The translations under genes and the position numbers were made by a program. From contig NZ_KQ948423.1 in the NCBI RefSeq assembly GCF_001514065.1, positions 641,692-705,691 of the forward strand: a stretch of DNA of 64,000 bases, given 5' to 3'. Below the pieces are notes generated by a model. The model saw nothing but the letters and a program-made list of their open reading frames with translations. It had not been told where the DNA came from and ran no database searches. Positions 52,003 to 59,363 of the stretch are shown in pieces. Within the stretch, counting starts at the first letter, position 1; the number at the start of each line of letters is the position of its first letter. This DNA comes from Streptomyces antibioticus (lineage in GTDB: Bacteria > Actinomycetota > Actinomycetes > Streptomycetales > Streptomycetaceae).

Positions 52003-52896
52003 ATGACCCAAGTACTGGACAGGCCGACGCAGGTGCGCACCCCGGCGACCCCCGCCGAACGCACGGCCCGCCGCAAGGCGCTGCTCGAATGGATCGCGAT
52101 CCACTCCCTCGGCCTCGCCGCCGCCCTCTTCTTCACCCTCCCCTTCGTGTTCGTGTTCCTGACCTCCCTGATGAGCGACACCCAGGCCCTCAGCCGGGAC
52201 CTGATCCCGCACACCTGGGAATGGGGCAACTACCGCAGGGTCTTCGACACCCCGGGCTTCCTGACCTGGTGGCGCAACACGCTGCTCTACGCGGGCGCAG
52301 GCACGGCGCTCACCGTCGTCTCCTCGCTGCCCGTGGCGTACGCGCTCGCCAAGTTCCGCTTCCGGGGCCGCAATCTGTCCCTGATGCTGGTCATCTCGAT
52401 GATGATGCTGCCGCCGCAGGTCGTCATCATCCCGATGTACCTGTTCTGGGCGAAGCAGCTGGACCTCTCCGGCACGCTGTGGCCGCTGATCATCCCGATG
52501 GCGTTCGGCGACGCGTTCTCGATCTTCCTGCTGCGCCAGTTCCTGATGACGATCCCGAACGAGTACGTGGACGCGGCGAAGGTCGACGGCTGCGGCGACC
52601 TGCGCACCCTCCTGCGCGTAGTGGTCCCCATGGCGAAGCCAGGCATAGCAGCCGTAGCTCTCTTCCAGTTCTTCTACGCCTGGAACGACTACTTCGGCCC
52701 CCAGATCTACGCCTCGGAGAACCAGAACGCCTGGACCCTCAGCTACGGCCTGGAGTCCTTCAAGGGCATGCACCACACCGACTGGAACCTGACCATGGCC
52801 GCGACCGTGCTGGTCATGGCCCCCGTGATCCTCGTGTTCTTCTTCGCGCAGAAGGCGTTCGTGGAGGGTGTCACGCTCACCGGAGTGAAGGGTTAG
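52003..52896 (+). CDS. Sugar ABC transporter permease, MalG type
   Basis: This 297-residue protein has six helices. It starts 3 bases after the MalF-type gene. Features are AALFFTLPFVFVFLTSLMSD, the conserved YRRVFDTPGFLTWWRNTLLY region, and the EAA loop EYVDAAKVDGCGDLRTLLRV with VVPMAKPGIAAV following. It pairs with the upstream permease to import the sugar delivered by the lipoprotein. The next gene starts 6 bases later, supporting a single transcript. Confidence 0.92.
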   Translation: MTQVLDRPTQVRTPATPAERTARRKALLEWIAIHSLGLAAALFFTLPFVFVFLTSLMSDTQALSRDLIPHTWEWGNYRRVFDTPGFLTWWRNTLLYAGAGTALTVVSSLPVAYALAKFRFRGRNLSLMLVISMMMLPPQVVIIPMYLFWAKQLDLSGTLWPLIIPMAFGDAFSIFLLRQFLMTIPNEYVDAAKVDGCGDLRTLLRVVVPMAKPGIAAVALFQFFYAWNDYFGPQIYASENQNAWTLSYGLESFKGMHHTDWNLTMAATVLVMAPVILVFFFAQKAFVEGVTLTGVKG

Positions 52897-52902
52897 TCCC
52901 GT

Positions 52903-54168
52903 ATGAAACTCACCGTGGTCGGCGGAGGATCGACCTACACCCCCGAACTCATCGACGGCTTCGCCCGCTTGCGGGACACCCTGCCCATCGAGGACCTGGT
53001 CCTGGTCGACCCGTCGGCCAAACGCCTCGACCTGGTAGGCGGCTTGGCCCGCCGCATCTTCTCCAAACAGCACCACGACGGCCGTATCACCACCACCTCC
53101 GACCTGGACGCGGCCGTGGACGGCGCCGACGCGGTGCTGCTCCAGCTCCGCGTGGGCGGCCAGGCGGCCCGCGAACAGGACGAGACCTGGCCCCTGGAAT
53201 GCGGCTGCGTGGGCCAGGAGACGACGGGCGCGGGCGGCCTCGCCAAAGCCCTGCGCACGGTCCCCGTCGTCCTGGACATCGCGGAACGGGTCCGCCGCAC
53301 CAACCCCGACGCCTGGCTGATCGACTTCACCAACCCGGTCGGCATCGTCACCCGGGCCCTCCTCCAGGCGGGCCACAAGGCGGTGGGCCTGTGCAATGTG
53401 GCGATCGGCTTCCAGCGCAAGTTCGCGGCCCTGCTCGACGTCGCCCCCGCCGAGATCCACCTCGACCACGTGGGCCTCAACCACCTCACCTGGGAGACGG
53501 CGGTACGCCTGGGCGGCCCCGAGGGCCGGGACGTCCTCCCCGACCTCCTGACCCACCACGGCGAGGCGATAGCGGCGGACCTGCACCTCCCCCGCCCCCT
53601 CCTCACCCACCTCGGCACGGTCCCCTCCTACTACCTCCGCTACTTCTACGCCCATGACGAGGTCGTACGAGAACTACGCACCAAGCCCTCCCGGGCCGCC
53701 GAAGTAGCCGCGATGGAAGCCCAGTTGCTGTCGCTCTACGCCGACCCCGCCCTGGACGAGAAGCCGGAGCTCCTCGCCAAGCGCGGCGGCGCCTACTACT
53801 CGGAGGCGGCGGTGGACCTGGCCGCGGCCCTGCTCACCGGCGCGGGAAGCCCGTACCAGGTGGTGAACACCCGCAACAACGGCACGCTCCCCTTCCTCCC
53901 CGACGACGCGGTGATCGAAGTGCAGGCGGCGGTGGGCCAGAAGGGCCCCACCCCCCTCCCCGTCGCCCCCCTGGACCCCCTCTACGCGGGCCTGATCGCC
54001 AACGTGACGGCCTACGAGGACCTCGCCCTGGAAGCGGCCCTGCACGGCGGCCGGAACCGCGTCTTCAAGGCGCTGCTCGCCCATCCCCTGATCGGCCAGT
54101 ACGAGTACGCCGACCACCTCACCGACCGACTGATCGCACACAACCGGGAGCATCTCGCGTGGGCATGA
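52903..54168 (+). CDS. GH4 family glycosidase (6-phospho-beta-glucosidase type)
   Basis: This is a 421-residue NAD+- and metal-dependent glycosidase that works by oxidation-elimination. The nucleotide motif is KLTVVGGGSTYTPELIDGF. The family markers are CGCVGQETTGAGGLAKALR, LIDFTNPVGIVTRALL, and the metal ligands C164 (VGLCNVAIGFQRK) and H194 (GLNHLTWE). Family members usually need a 6-phosphorylated substrate, normally supplied by a PTS. Here the importer is an ABC system, so the substrate would have to be phosphorylated in the cytoplasm, perhaps by the kinase encoded next, or the enzyme accepts unphosphorylated sugar. It would cleave beta-glucosides such as cellobiose or an amino-sugar analogue. 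Confidence 0.9.
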   Translation: MKLTVVGGGSTYTPELIDGFARLRDTLPIEDLVLVDPSAKRLDLVGGLARRIFSKQHHDGRITTTSDLDAAVDGADAVLLQLRVGGQAAREQDETWPLECGCVGQETTGAGGLAKALRTVPVVLDIAERVRRTNPDAWLIDFTNPVGIVTRALLQAGHKAVGLCNVAIGFQRKFAALLDVAPAEIHLDHVGLNHLTWETAVRLGGPEGRDVLPDLLTHHGEAIAADLHLPRPLLTHLGTVPSYYLRYFYAHDEVVRELRTKPSRAAEVAAMEAQLLSLYADPALDEKPELLAKRGGAYYSEAAVDLAAALLTGAGSPYQVVNTRNNGTLPFLPDDAVIEVQAAVGQKGPTPLPVAPLDPLYAGLIANVTAYEDLALEAALHGGRNRVFKALLAHPLIGQYEYADHLTDRLIAHNREHLAWA

Positions 54169-55130
54169 CCGCACGTGTCCTCGCCATAGACGCGGGCAAC
54201 AGCAAGACGGACGTCGCCGTCCTGGCCCCCGACGGAACGGTCCTGGCCACGGCGCGAGGAGGCGGCTTCCGCCCCCACACGACAGGCGTCGAGGCGGCCC
54301 TGGACACCGTGGCCGAAGCAGTGACCGAAGCCTTCATCGCAGCCGGAGTCACCACCGCACACCACATCTCGGCGTGCCTGGCGAACGCCGACTTCCCCTT
54401 CGAGGAGGAACAACTGGCCGCGGCCCTGCGAGCCCGCGCCTGGGGCACCACCGTCACGGTCCGCAACGACACCTTCGCCATCCTCCGCGCCGGCGCCGCC
54501 GAACCCCGCGGCGTGGCCGTGGTCTGCGGCGCCGGCATCAACTGCGTCGGCATGCGCCCCGACGGCCGCACCGCCCGCTTCCCGGCGGTGGGCCGCATCT
54601 CCGGTGACTGGGGCGGCGGTTGGGGACTGGCGGAGGAGGCCCTGTGGCACGCGGCCAGGGCAGAGGACGGCCGCGGCGCCCCCACCGCACTGGCCCACAC
54701 CCTGCCCGCCCACTTCGGCCTCCCGTCCATGTACGCCCTGATAGAGGCCCTGCACCGGGAGGACATAGACCCCGCCCGCCGCCACGAACTCACACCCGTC
54801 CTCTTCACCACGGCAGCCGACGGCGACCTCACGGCCCGCGCCCTGGTCGACCGCCTGGCCGAAGAGGTGGTGGCGATGGCCAAAGTGGCCCTGACCCGCC
54901 TGGACCTCCTGGAGGAGGAGACCCCGGTCCTCCTGGGCGGCGGCGTACTGGCGGCACGCCACCCCCAACTGGACACGGCCATACGCAACTTGCTCACCAC
55001 ACAGGCCCCCAAGGCCGTCCCCCGAGTGGTCACGGCAAGCCCGGTACTGGGAGCGGCACTGCTGGGCCTGGACGACGTAGGGGCACCCGCAGAGGCCCAG
55101 ACCCGTACACGAGACCACTACGAGCCCTGA
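54159..55130 (+). CDS. BadF/BadG-type ATPase, N-acetylglucosamine-kinase-like sugar kinase
   Basis: This is a 323-residue protein with the actin-like ATPase fold of GlcNAc kinases (NAGK). The phosphate-1 loop is VLAIDAGNSKTDVAVLAPDG. Further motifs are VTVRNDTFAILRAGA, VAVVCGAGINCVGM, the DWGGGWGLAEEALWHAAR region, and adenosine-site VLLGGGVLAAR. It should phosphorylate the 6-position of an amino sugar or hexose. GTG 54159 has a well-spaced GGGAG; ATG 54165, overlapping the GH4 stop as ATGA, is an alternative. It is the last gene of the ROK-ABC-GH4 operon and could provide the 6-phosphate needed by the GH4 enzyme. Confidence 0.85.
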   Translation: MGMTARVLAIDAGNSKTDVAVLAPDGTVLATARGGGFRPHTTGVEAALDTVAEAVTEAFIAAGVTTAHHISACLANADFPFEEEQLAAALRARAWGTTVTVRNDTFAILRAGAAEPRGVAVVCGAGINCVGMRPDGRTARFPAVGRISGDWGGGWGLAEEALWHAARAEDGRGAPTALAHTLPAHFGLPSMYALIEALHREDIDPARRHELTPVLFTTAADGDLTARALVDRLAEEVVAMAKVALTRLDLLEEETPVLLGGGVLAARHPQLDTAIRNLLTTQAPKAVPRVVTASPVLGAALLGLDDVGAPAEAQTRTRDHYEP

Positions 55131-55394
55131 CGGGGGCGCACCCCCGCGGCGCGGCCCCGACCCACCCCCAACCGGCACCGCACAACGCGAACCCCCACCG
55201 CCCCGAACCGGGAACCGGGAACCGAACAGATTGCCCCCGCGTGTGAATGGGCAGGGGGTGGTGCGGGCCGCTGTGTGGTGCCGGAATGTCGGCATACATA
55301 CTGCGATCCGATCAAGATCGAGTGAAGGCCGGTGCGCATTGTCGGTCCCGGCAGCGATACTTGCGGCGACAGATGACCATGGGGGAGGTCAACA

Positions 55395-56864
55395 GTGACA
55401 CACCCGCCGAAAAGCAGCGCGGCACCACCACCGAGCCTCGGCATGCCCACGATGCCGGCCGTACCACCTCAACCAGCACCCCAGGCGCAGGGCAACGGCA
55501 CCCCCACCCCGGCCGCCCCCGCCCCCCAGGAACCCCGCCGCACCGCGTTCGCCGAGGGCCTCGACCGTCTGCGCCACGCGGCCACCACCGAACCCGGCCG
55601 GCTCCGCATCATCGGCGCCTTCCTCGCCGCCCTGGTCATCGCGTTCGGCGCGGTCACGGCCTGGCAGACGAGCGACCGCGCGGCCGCCGCCGACGACGTC
55701 CTCAACAAGAGCCAGCCGCTCAGCAGCGCCGCCGCCGACATCTACCGCAGCCTCGCCGACGCCAACACCGCCGCCTCCAGCGGCTTCCTCGCCGGCGGCC
55801 AGGAGACGGCGACCTCCCGCGACCGCTACGAGAAGGACATCGACAAGGCGGCCGCCGGCCTCGTCAAGGCCGCCGCGAACTCGGACCCCGACTCCCCGGC
55901 CGCGGCCACGGTCACGAAGCTCAACCGCCTGCTGCCGGAGTACAAGGGCCTCGTGGAGCGCGCCCGCACCTACAACCGCCAGGGCTTCCCGGTCGGCGGC
56001 GCGTACCTGCGCTACGCCAACGAGAAGATGCAGAACGACATGCTCCCGGCGGCGGAGGACCTGTACACGAGCGAGAACGAACGCCTCCGCGCCGACTACG
56101 ACGACGCGACGCCCTACCCGTGGGCGGCGATAGCCCTCGGCGTCCTGGTCCTCGCCGCGCTCGCCTGGGCCCAGCACCGCAACTACCGGCGCACCAACCG
56201 GGTCATGAACCACGGCCTGGTCGCGGCGACGGCCACCACGACCGTCGTCCTCCTGTGGCTGGTCGTCGGTCACACCGTCGCCCGCGCGGGCCTGAACGAC
56301 TCCTACGACCACGGCGTCCGTTCCCTCAACGTCCTGCACGACGCCCGCATCGCCTCCCTGAAGGCGCGCGGCAACGAGAACCTCACCCTGGTCGCCCGCG
56401 GCGCCGAGACGGTGACGGTGAAGGACGCGAACGGCGTGGAGCAGACGCTGGACGCGTACGACAGCGACTTCCAGAAGGACATGAAGACCCTCGGCGCGGG
56501 CCTGGCCGAAGCGGCGAAGCTCGCCGACGACAACTCCGGCGAGAAGCCGGTCACCGAGGCCCAGGGCAACATGAAGGAGTGGCAGAACCGCCACAAGGCG
56601 GCCCGCGACGAGGACGACAACGGCAACTACGAGGCGGCGCTGAACCGGGTCATCGGCCCCGAGAACGCCACGGGCGAGTGCTTCGACAGCGTCGACGACA
56701 ATCTCGCCAAGGCGATCGCGCACGAGGAGACCGAGTTCGAGCAGGCGGCCGGCGACGGCCTGGACGCGATGACGGGCCTGACCGTGGGCGCGGCGGTGCT
56801 CGCCGTCCTGGGCGCGGCCGGCGCGGTCCTCGGCATCGGCCGCAGGCTGTCGGAGTACCGGTGA
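55395..56864 (+). CDS. glnX: GlnX-like membrane sensor protein
   Basis: This is a 489-residue protein with four membrane helices: about 68-90 (LRIIGAFLAALVIAFGAVTA), 237-258 (YPWAAIALGVLVLAALAWAQ), 270-292 (GLVAATATTTVVLLWLVVGH) and 455-478. Two helical outside domains sit between helices 1-2 and 3-4, similar to CHASE3-type sensor modules. This topology and the neighbouring GlnH- and PknG-like genes match GlnX of mycobacteria and corynebacteria, which relays amino-acid status from GlnH to PknG. The N-terminal 55 residues are a Pro-rich cytoplasmic tail. The GTG start follows GGGGGAGG. It heads the signalling locus. Confidence 0.85.
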   Translation: MTHPPKSSAAPPPSLGMPTMPAVPPQPAPQAQGNGTPTPAAPAPQEPRRTAFAEGLDRLRHAATTEPGRLRIIGAFLAALVIAFGAVTAWQTSDRAAAADDVLNKSQPLSSAAADIYRSLADANTAASSGFLAGGQETATSRDRYEKDIDKAAAGLVKAAANSDPDSPAAATVTKLNRLLPEYKGLVERARTYNRQGFPVGGAYLRYANEKMQNDMLPAAEDLYTSENERLRADYDDATPYPWAAIALGVLVLAALAWAQHRNYRRTNRVMNHGLVAATATTTVVLLWLVVGHTVARAGLNDSYDHGVRSLNVLHDARIASLKARGNENLTLVARGAETVTVKDANGVEQTLDAYDSDFQKDMKTLGAGLAEAAKLADDNSGEKPVTEAQGNMKEWQNRHKAARDEDDNGNYEAALNRVIGPENATGECFDSVDDNLAKAIAHEETEFEQAAGDGLDAMTGLTVGAAVLAVLGAAGAVLGIGRRLSEYR

Positions 56865-56878
56865 AAGGGGGCGTGACG

Positions 56879-57946
56879 ATGAACGTACGACGTCTGCGGG
56901 CCGGTCTGAAGGGCTGGGGCGGTGTGGCCGCGATGGCGGTGGTCTGCGCCCTCGCGCTCGCCTTCGTGCTGCTGCTGCCGCTGACGCAGTCGAAGGGCGC
57001 CGACGGCACGGCGACCGGCGGCCCCGGTGTGGCCCACGGCAGCCAGGCGCGGGCCGAGGACGACCCCTGCCAGGACCCGCAGATCGTGAAGGCGCCGGAG
57101 AAGCAGACGCTGTCCCCGTCGGGCGCGGACGGCGACACCATCAAGAAGATCAAGGCCCGGGTGGGCGACAAGCGCAAGCTGATCGTCGGCGTGGACCAGA
57201 ACAGCTACCGCTGGGGCTACCGCAACCCGAACGCCGGCACCAGCGGTGAGCTGGAGGGCTTCGACATCGACCTGGTGCACCGGATCGCCGCCGAGATCCT
57301 CGGCGACCCGAACGCGGTGCTGTTCAAGGCGATCCCCACCAACCAGCGCATCCCGGCGCTCCAAGAGGGCCGGGTCGACATGGTGGTGCGCACGATGACC
57401 ATCAACTGCAAGCGTCTGGGCCAGGTCGCGTTCTCCGCCCCGTACTTCAAGACCGGCCAGCAGGTCCTCGCCCCCAAGTCCTCGCCGATCAAGGGGTACG
57501 ACGACACGCTCGCCGGCAAGAGGATCTGCACGGCGGAGGGTTCGACGGCGAACACCACGCTGACGGACGACCAGAAGGCGGGCAAGCTCCCCGCGACGGC
57601 GAAGATCGTCGAGCCGGTCCCCAACCAGCTCGACTGCCTCGTACGCCTCCAACTCGGCGAGGTGGACGCCGTGGTGACCGACGGCGCCCTCGCCGCGAGC
57701 CAAGCGGCCCAGGACCCGACGGTCCAACTGAAGGGCGAGCCGTTCACGACCGAGTACTACGGCGTGGCGATGAACCTGAAGGCCGACGATCTGGTACGCC
57801 GGGTCAACCAGATCCTGGCGGACTACCGCAAGGACACCGCGAACGGCTGGCAGGCGTCCTACGACAAGTGGCTGTCGGCGACACTGGACAAGGACTCCGC
57901 GAAATCGAAGCCGCCGACACCGGCGGAGTACCTCCGCACGGGCTGA
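56879..57946 (+). CDS. glnH: GlnH-like solute-binding sensor protein
   Basis: This is a 355-residue type 3 amino-acid binding protein. A single N-terminal helix (VAAMAVVCALALAFVLLLPL) leads to the binding domain (RKLIVGVDQNSYRWGYRN; GELEGFDIDLVHRIAAEILG; VDMVVRTMTINCKRLGQVAF; GKRICTAEGSTANTTL; CLVRLQLGEVDAVVTDGALA). There is no lipobox cysteine at the helix end, so it is probably tethered by the helix rather than by lipid. In mycobacteria GlnH binds Asp/Glu-type ligands and signals through GlnX. ATG 56879 follows GGGGG by 7 bases; the longer frame overlaps glnX. Confidence 0.88.
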   Translation: MNVRRLRAGLKGWGGVAAMAVVCALALAFVLLLPLTQSKGADGTATGGPGVAHGSQARAEDDPCQDPQIVKAPEKQTLSPSGADGDTIKKIKARVGDKRKLIVGVDQNSYRWGYRNPNAGTSGELEGFDIDLVHRIAAEILGDPNAVLFKAIPTNQRIPALQEGRVDMVVRTMTINCKRLGQVAFSAPYFKTGQQVLAPKSSPIKGYDDTLAGKRICTAEGSTANTTLTDDQKAGKLPATAKIVEPVPNQLDCLVRLQLGEVDAVVTDGALAASQAAQDPTVQLKGEPFTTEYYGVAMNLKADDLVRRVNQILADYRKDTANGWQASYDKWLSATLDKDSAKSKPPTPAEYLRTG

Positions 57947-58028
57947 GGCAGGCACAGACAGGCACCGCCGGGCAGCTGAACGGCGAGCAACCACCCCCGA
58001 CAACCAGACCAGCAGCGAGAGGTGATCG

Positions 58029-59363
58029 ATGGGCGTCACGGGACCCCCCGGGCCGGTGATGGACCGGGACGAGGTGGACCGTGCGCTGGCGCGGCTCGGC
58101 GCGGAGTACGAGGCGATCGAGACCTCGCTCCTCGCCCTGCAGGACCACTCCGGCCGCAGGCTCCTGGAGGGCGCCGCGCTCACGGGTGTCACCAAGGAGC
58201 GCTGGGCGTCCGCGGAGGCGTCGATCACGCTGCTGTGGGCGTACTTCGACGCGTACACGGACGCGTTGCGCAGCGCCCGGGAGATCAGGTCGCGGCGCCG
58301 CTGGTCCAGCCGTGAGGACCTGGCGGAGCTGACGGAGCTGCTGCGCGGCGAGTCGGTGACGGTCGCGGGAAGCGCCACGGCGACGGCCAACGCCCCGACC
58401 CTGCACGGCGGTTCGGGCAAGCTCAGCGAGCGGTTCAGCCTGGCCACGCTGGTCGACCGGATGAACGAGCTGTACGCGACCTCGCTCGACATGGTGGTCG
58501 CCGCCGACGCGGTGTGGTCGGCGCTGCCCGCGCGGATAGATTTACTGGCCGCCGAGCTCCAGCGCACCCGCAAGCTCGCGCACTCGGTGGGCGTCCGCCC
58601 GGGCGAGCACCCGGCGGGCGACGACCTGGAGCGCATCACGCGCACGCTGACGCACCTGCGCGAGCAGGTGGTCTCCGACCCGCTCGCCTACTGGAACCCC
58701 ACCCCGGGCAGCTCGGCCCCGGGCGGCGGCCGTCCGGACACGACGGTGTACGACCGTGAGGCGCGCGCCCTGGAGGACGTACGCCGGGAGATCGACGCAG
58801 TGCTGACGGTGCGTCAGGACGCGGAGCAGCGGCTGATCAGGCTCCGTGACGTGCTCTCCCGCGCGGACCGCACGCTCGCCGAGGCCCGGACCGCGCGCGG
58901 CGAGGTGCTGGCAAAGATCGCGGCCACGGAGGTGCCGGTCGTCAGCGGTCCGCCGACCGTGCTCCAGGAGCAGCTGGCGACGGCCGCCGAGTACCGCAGA
59001 CACGCCCAGTGGCACCGCCTGTCCCCGCTCCTGGAGTCCCTGGAGCAGAAGGCGGAGGACGAACTGCTGCGCGCCCGCGAGTCGTTGACCGCGGTCACCC
59101 AGCCACTGGCGGTCCGCGCGGAGCTGCGCGGCCGCCTCGACGCGTACAAGGCGAAGGTCGCCCGGCACGGCCTCGCCGAGGACCCGTTCCTGATCGAGCG
59201 CTACGACGCGGCGCGCCGCATGCTGTGGAGCGCGCCCTGCGATCTGCGCGTCGCCGAACAGGCCGTGCTGCGCTACCAGCACGCGGCCGCCGAGCTGCTC
59301 CGCGCCCCGCGGGTGCCGGAGCAGAGCGGGCCAGAGGACCGTAGGGGGGAGGACCGGGCATGA
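58029..59363 (+). CDS. Coiled-coil-rich cytoplasmic protein of the PknG locus
   Basis: This 444-residue protein has no recognised catalytic domain. It is largely helical with heptad-like stretches (VDRALARLGAEYEAIETSLL; DREARALEDVRREIDAVLTV; DAEQRLIRLRDVLSRADRTL; RAELRGRLDAYKAKVARHGL) and has no signal peptide. It starts after GAGAGGTG. Its stop overlaps the pknG start (ATGA), so the two are made together. A scaffold or kinase partner role is likely from position, but this is inference. Such a gene is not part of the mycobacterial glnH-glnX-pknG operon as I know it. Confidence 0.75.
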   Translation: MGVTGPPGPVMDRDEVDRALARLGAEYEAIETSLLALQDHSGRRLLEGAALTGVTKERWASAEASITLLWAYFDAYTDALRSAREIRSRRRWSSREDLAELTELLRGESVTVAGSATATANAPTLHGGSGKLSERFSLATLVDRMNELYATSLDMVVAADAVWSALPARIDLLAAELQRTRKLAHSVGVRPGEHPAGDDLERITRTLTHLREQVVSDPLAYWNPTPGSSAPGGGRPDTTVYDREARALEDVRREIDAVLTVRQDAEQRLIRLRDVLSRADRTLAEARTARGEVLAKIAATEVPVVSGPPTVLQEQLATAAEYRRHAQWHRLSPLLESLEQKAEDELLRARESLTAVTQPLAVRAELRGRLDAYKAKVARHGLAEDPFLIERYDAARRMLWSAPCDLRVAEQAVLRYQHAAAELLRAPRVPEQSGPEDRRGEDRA

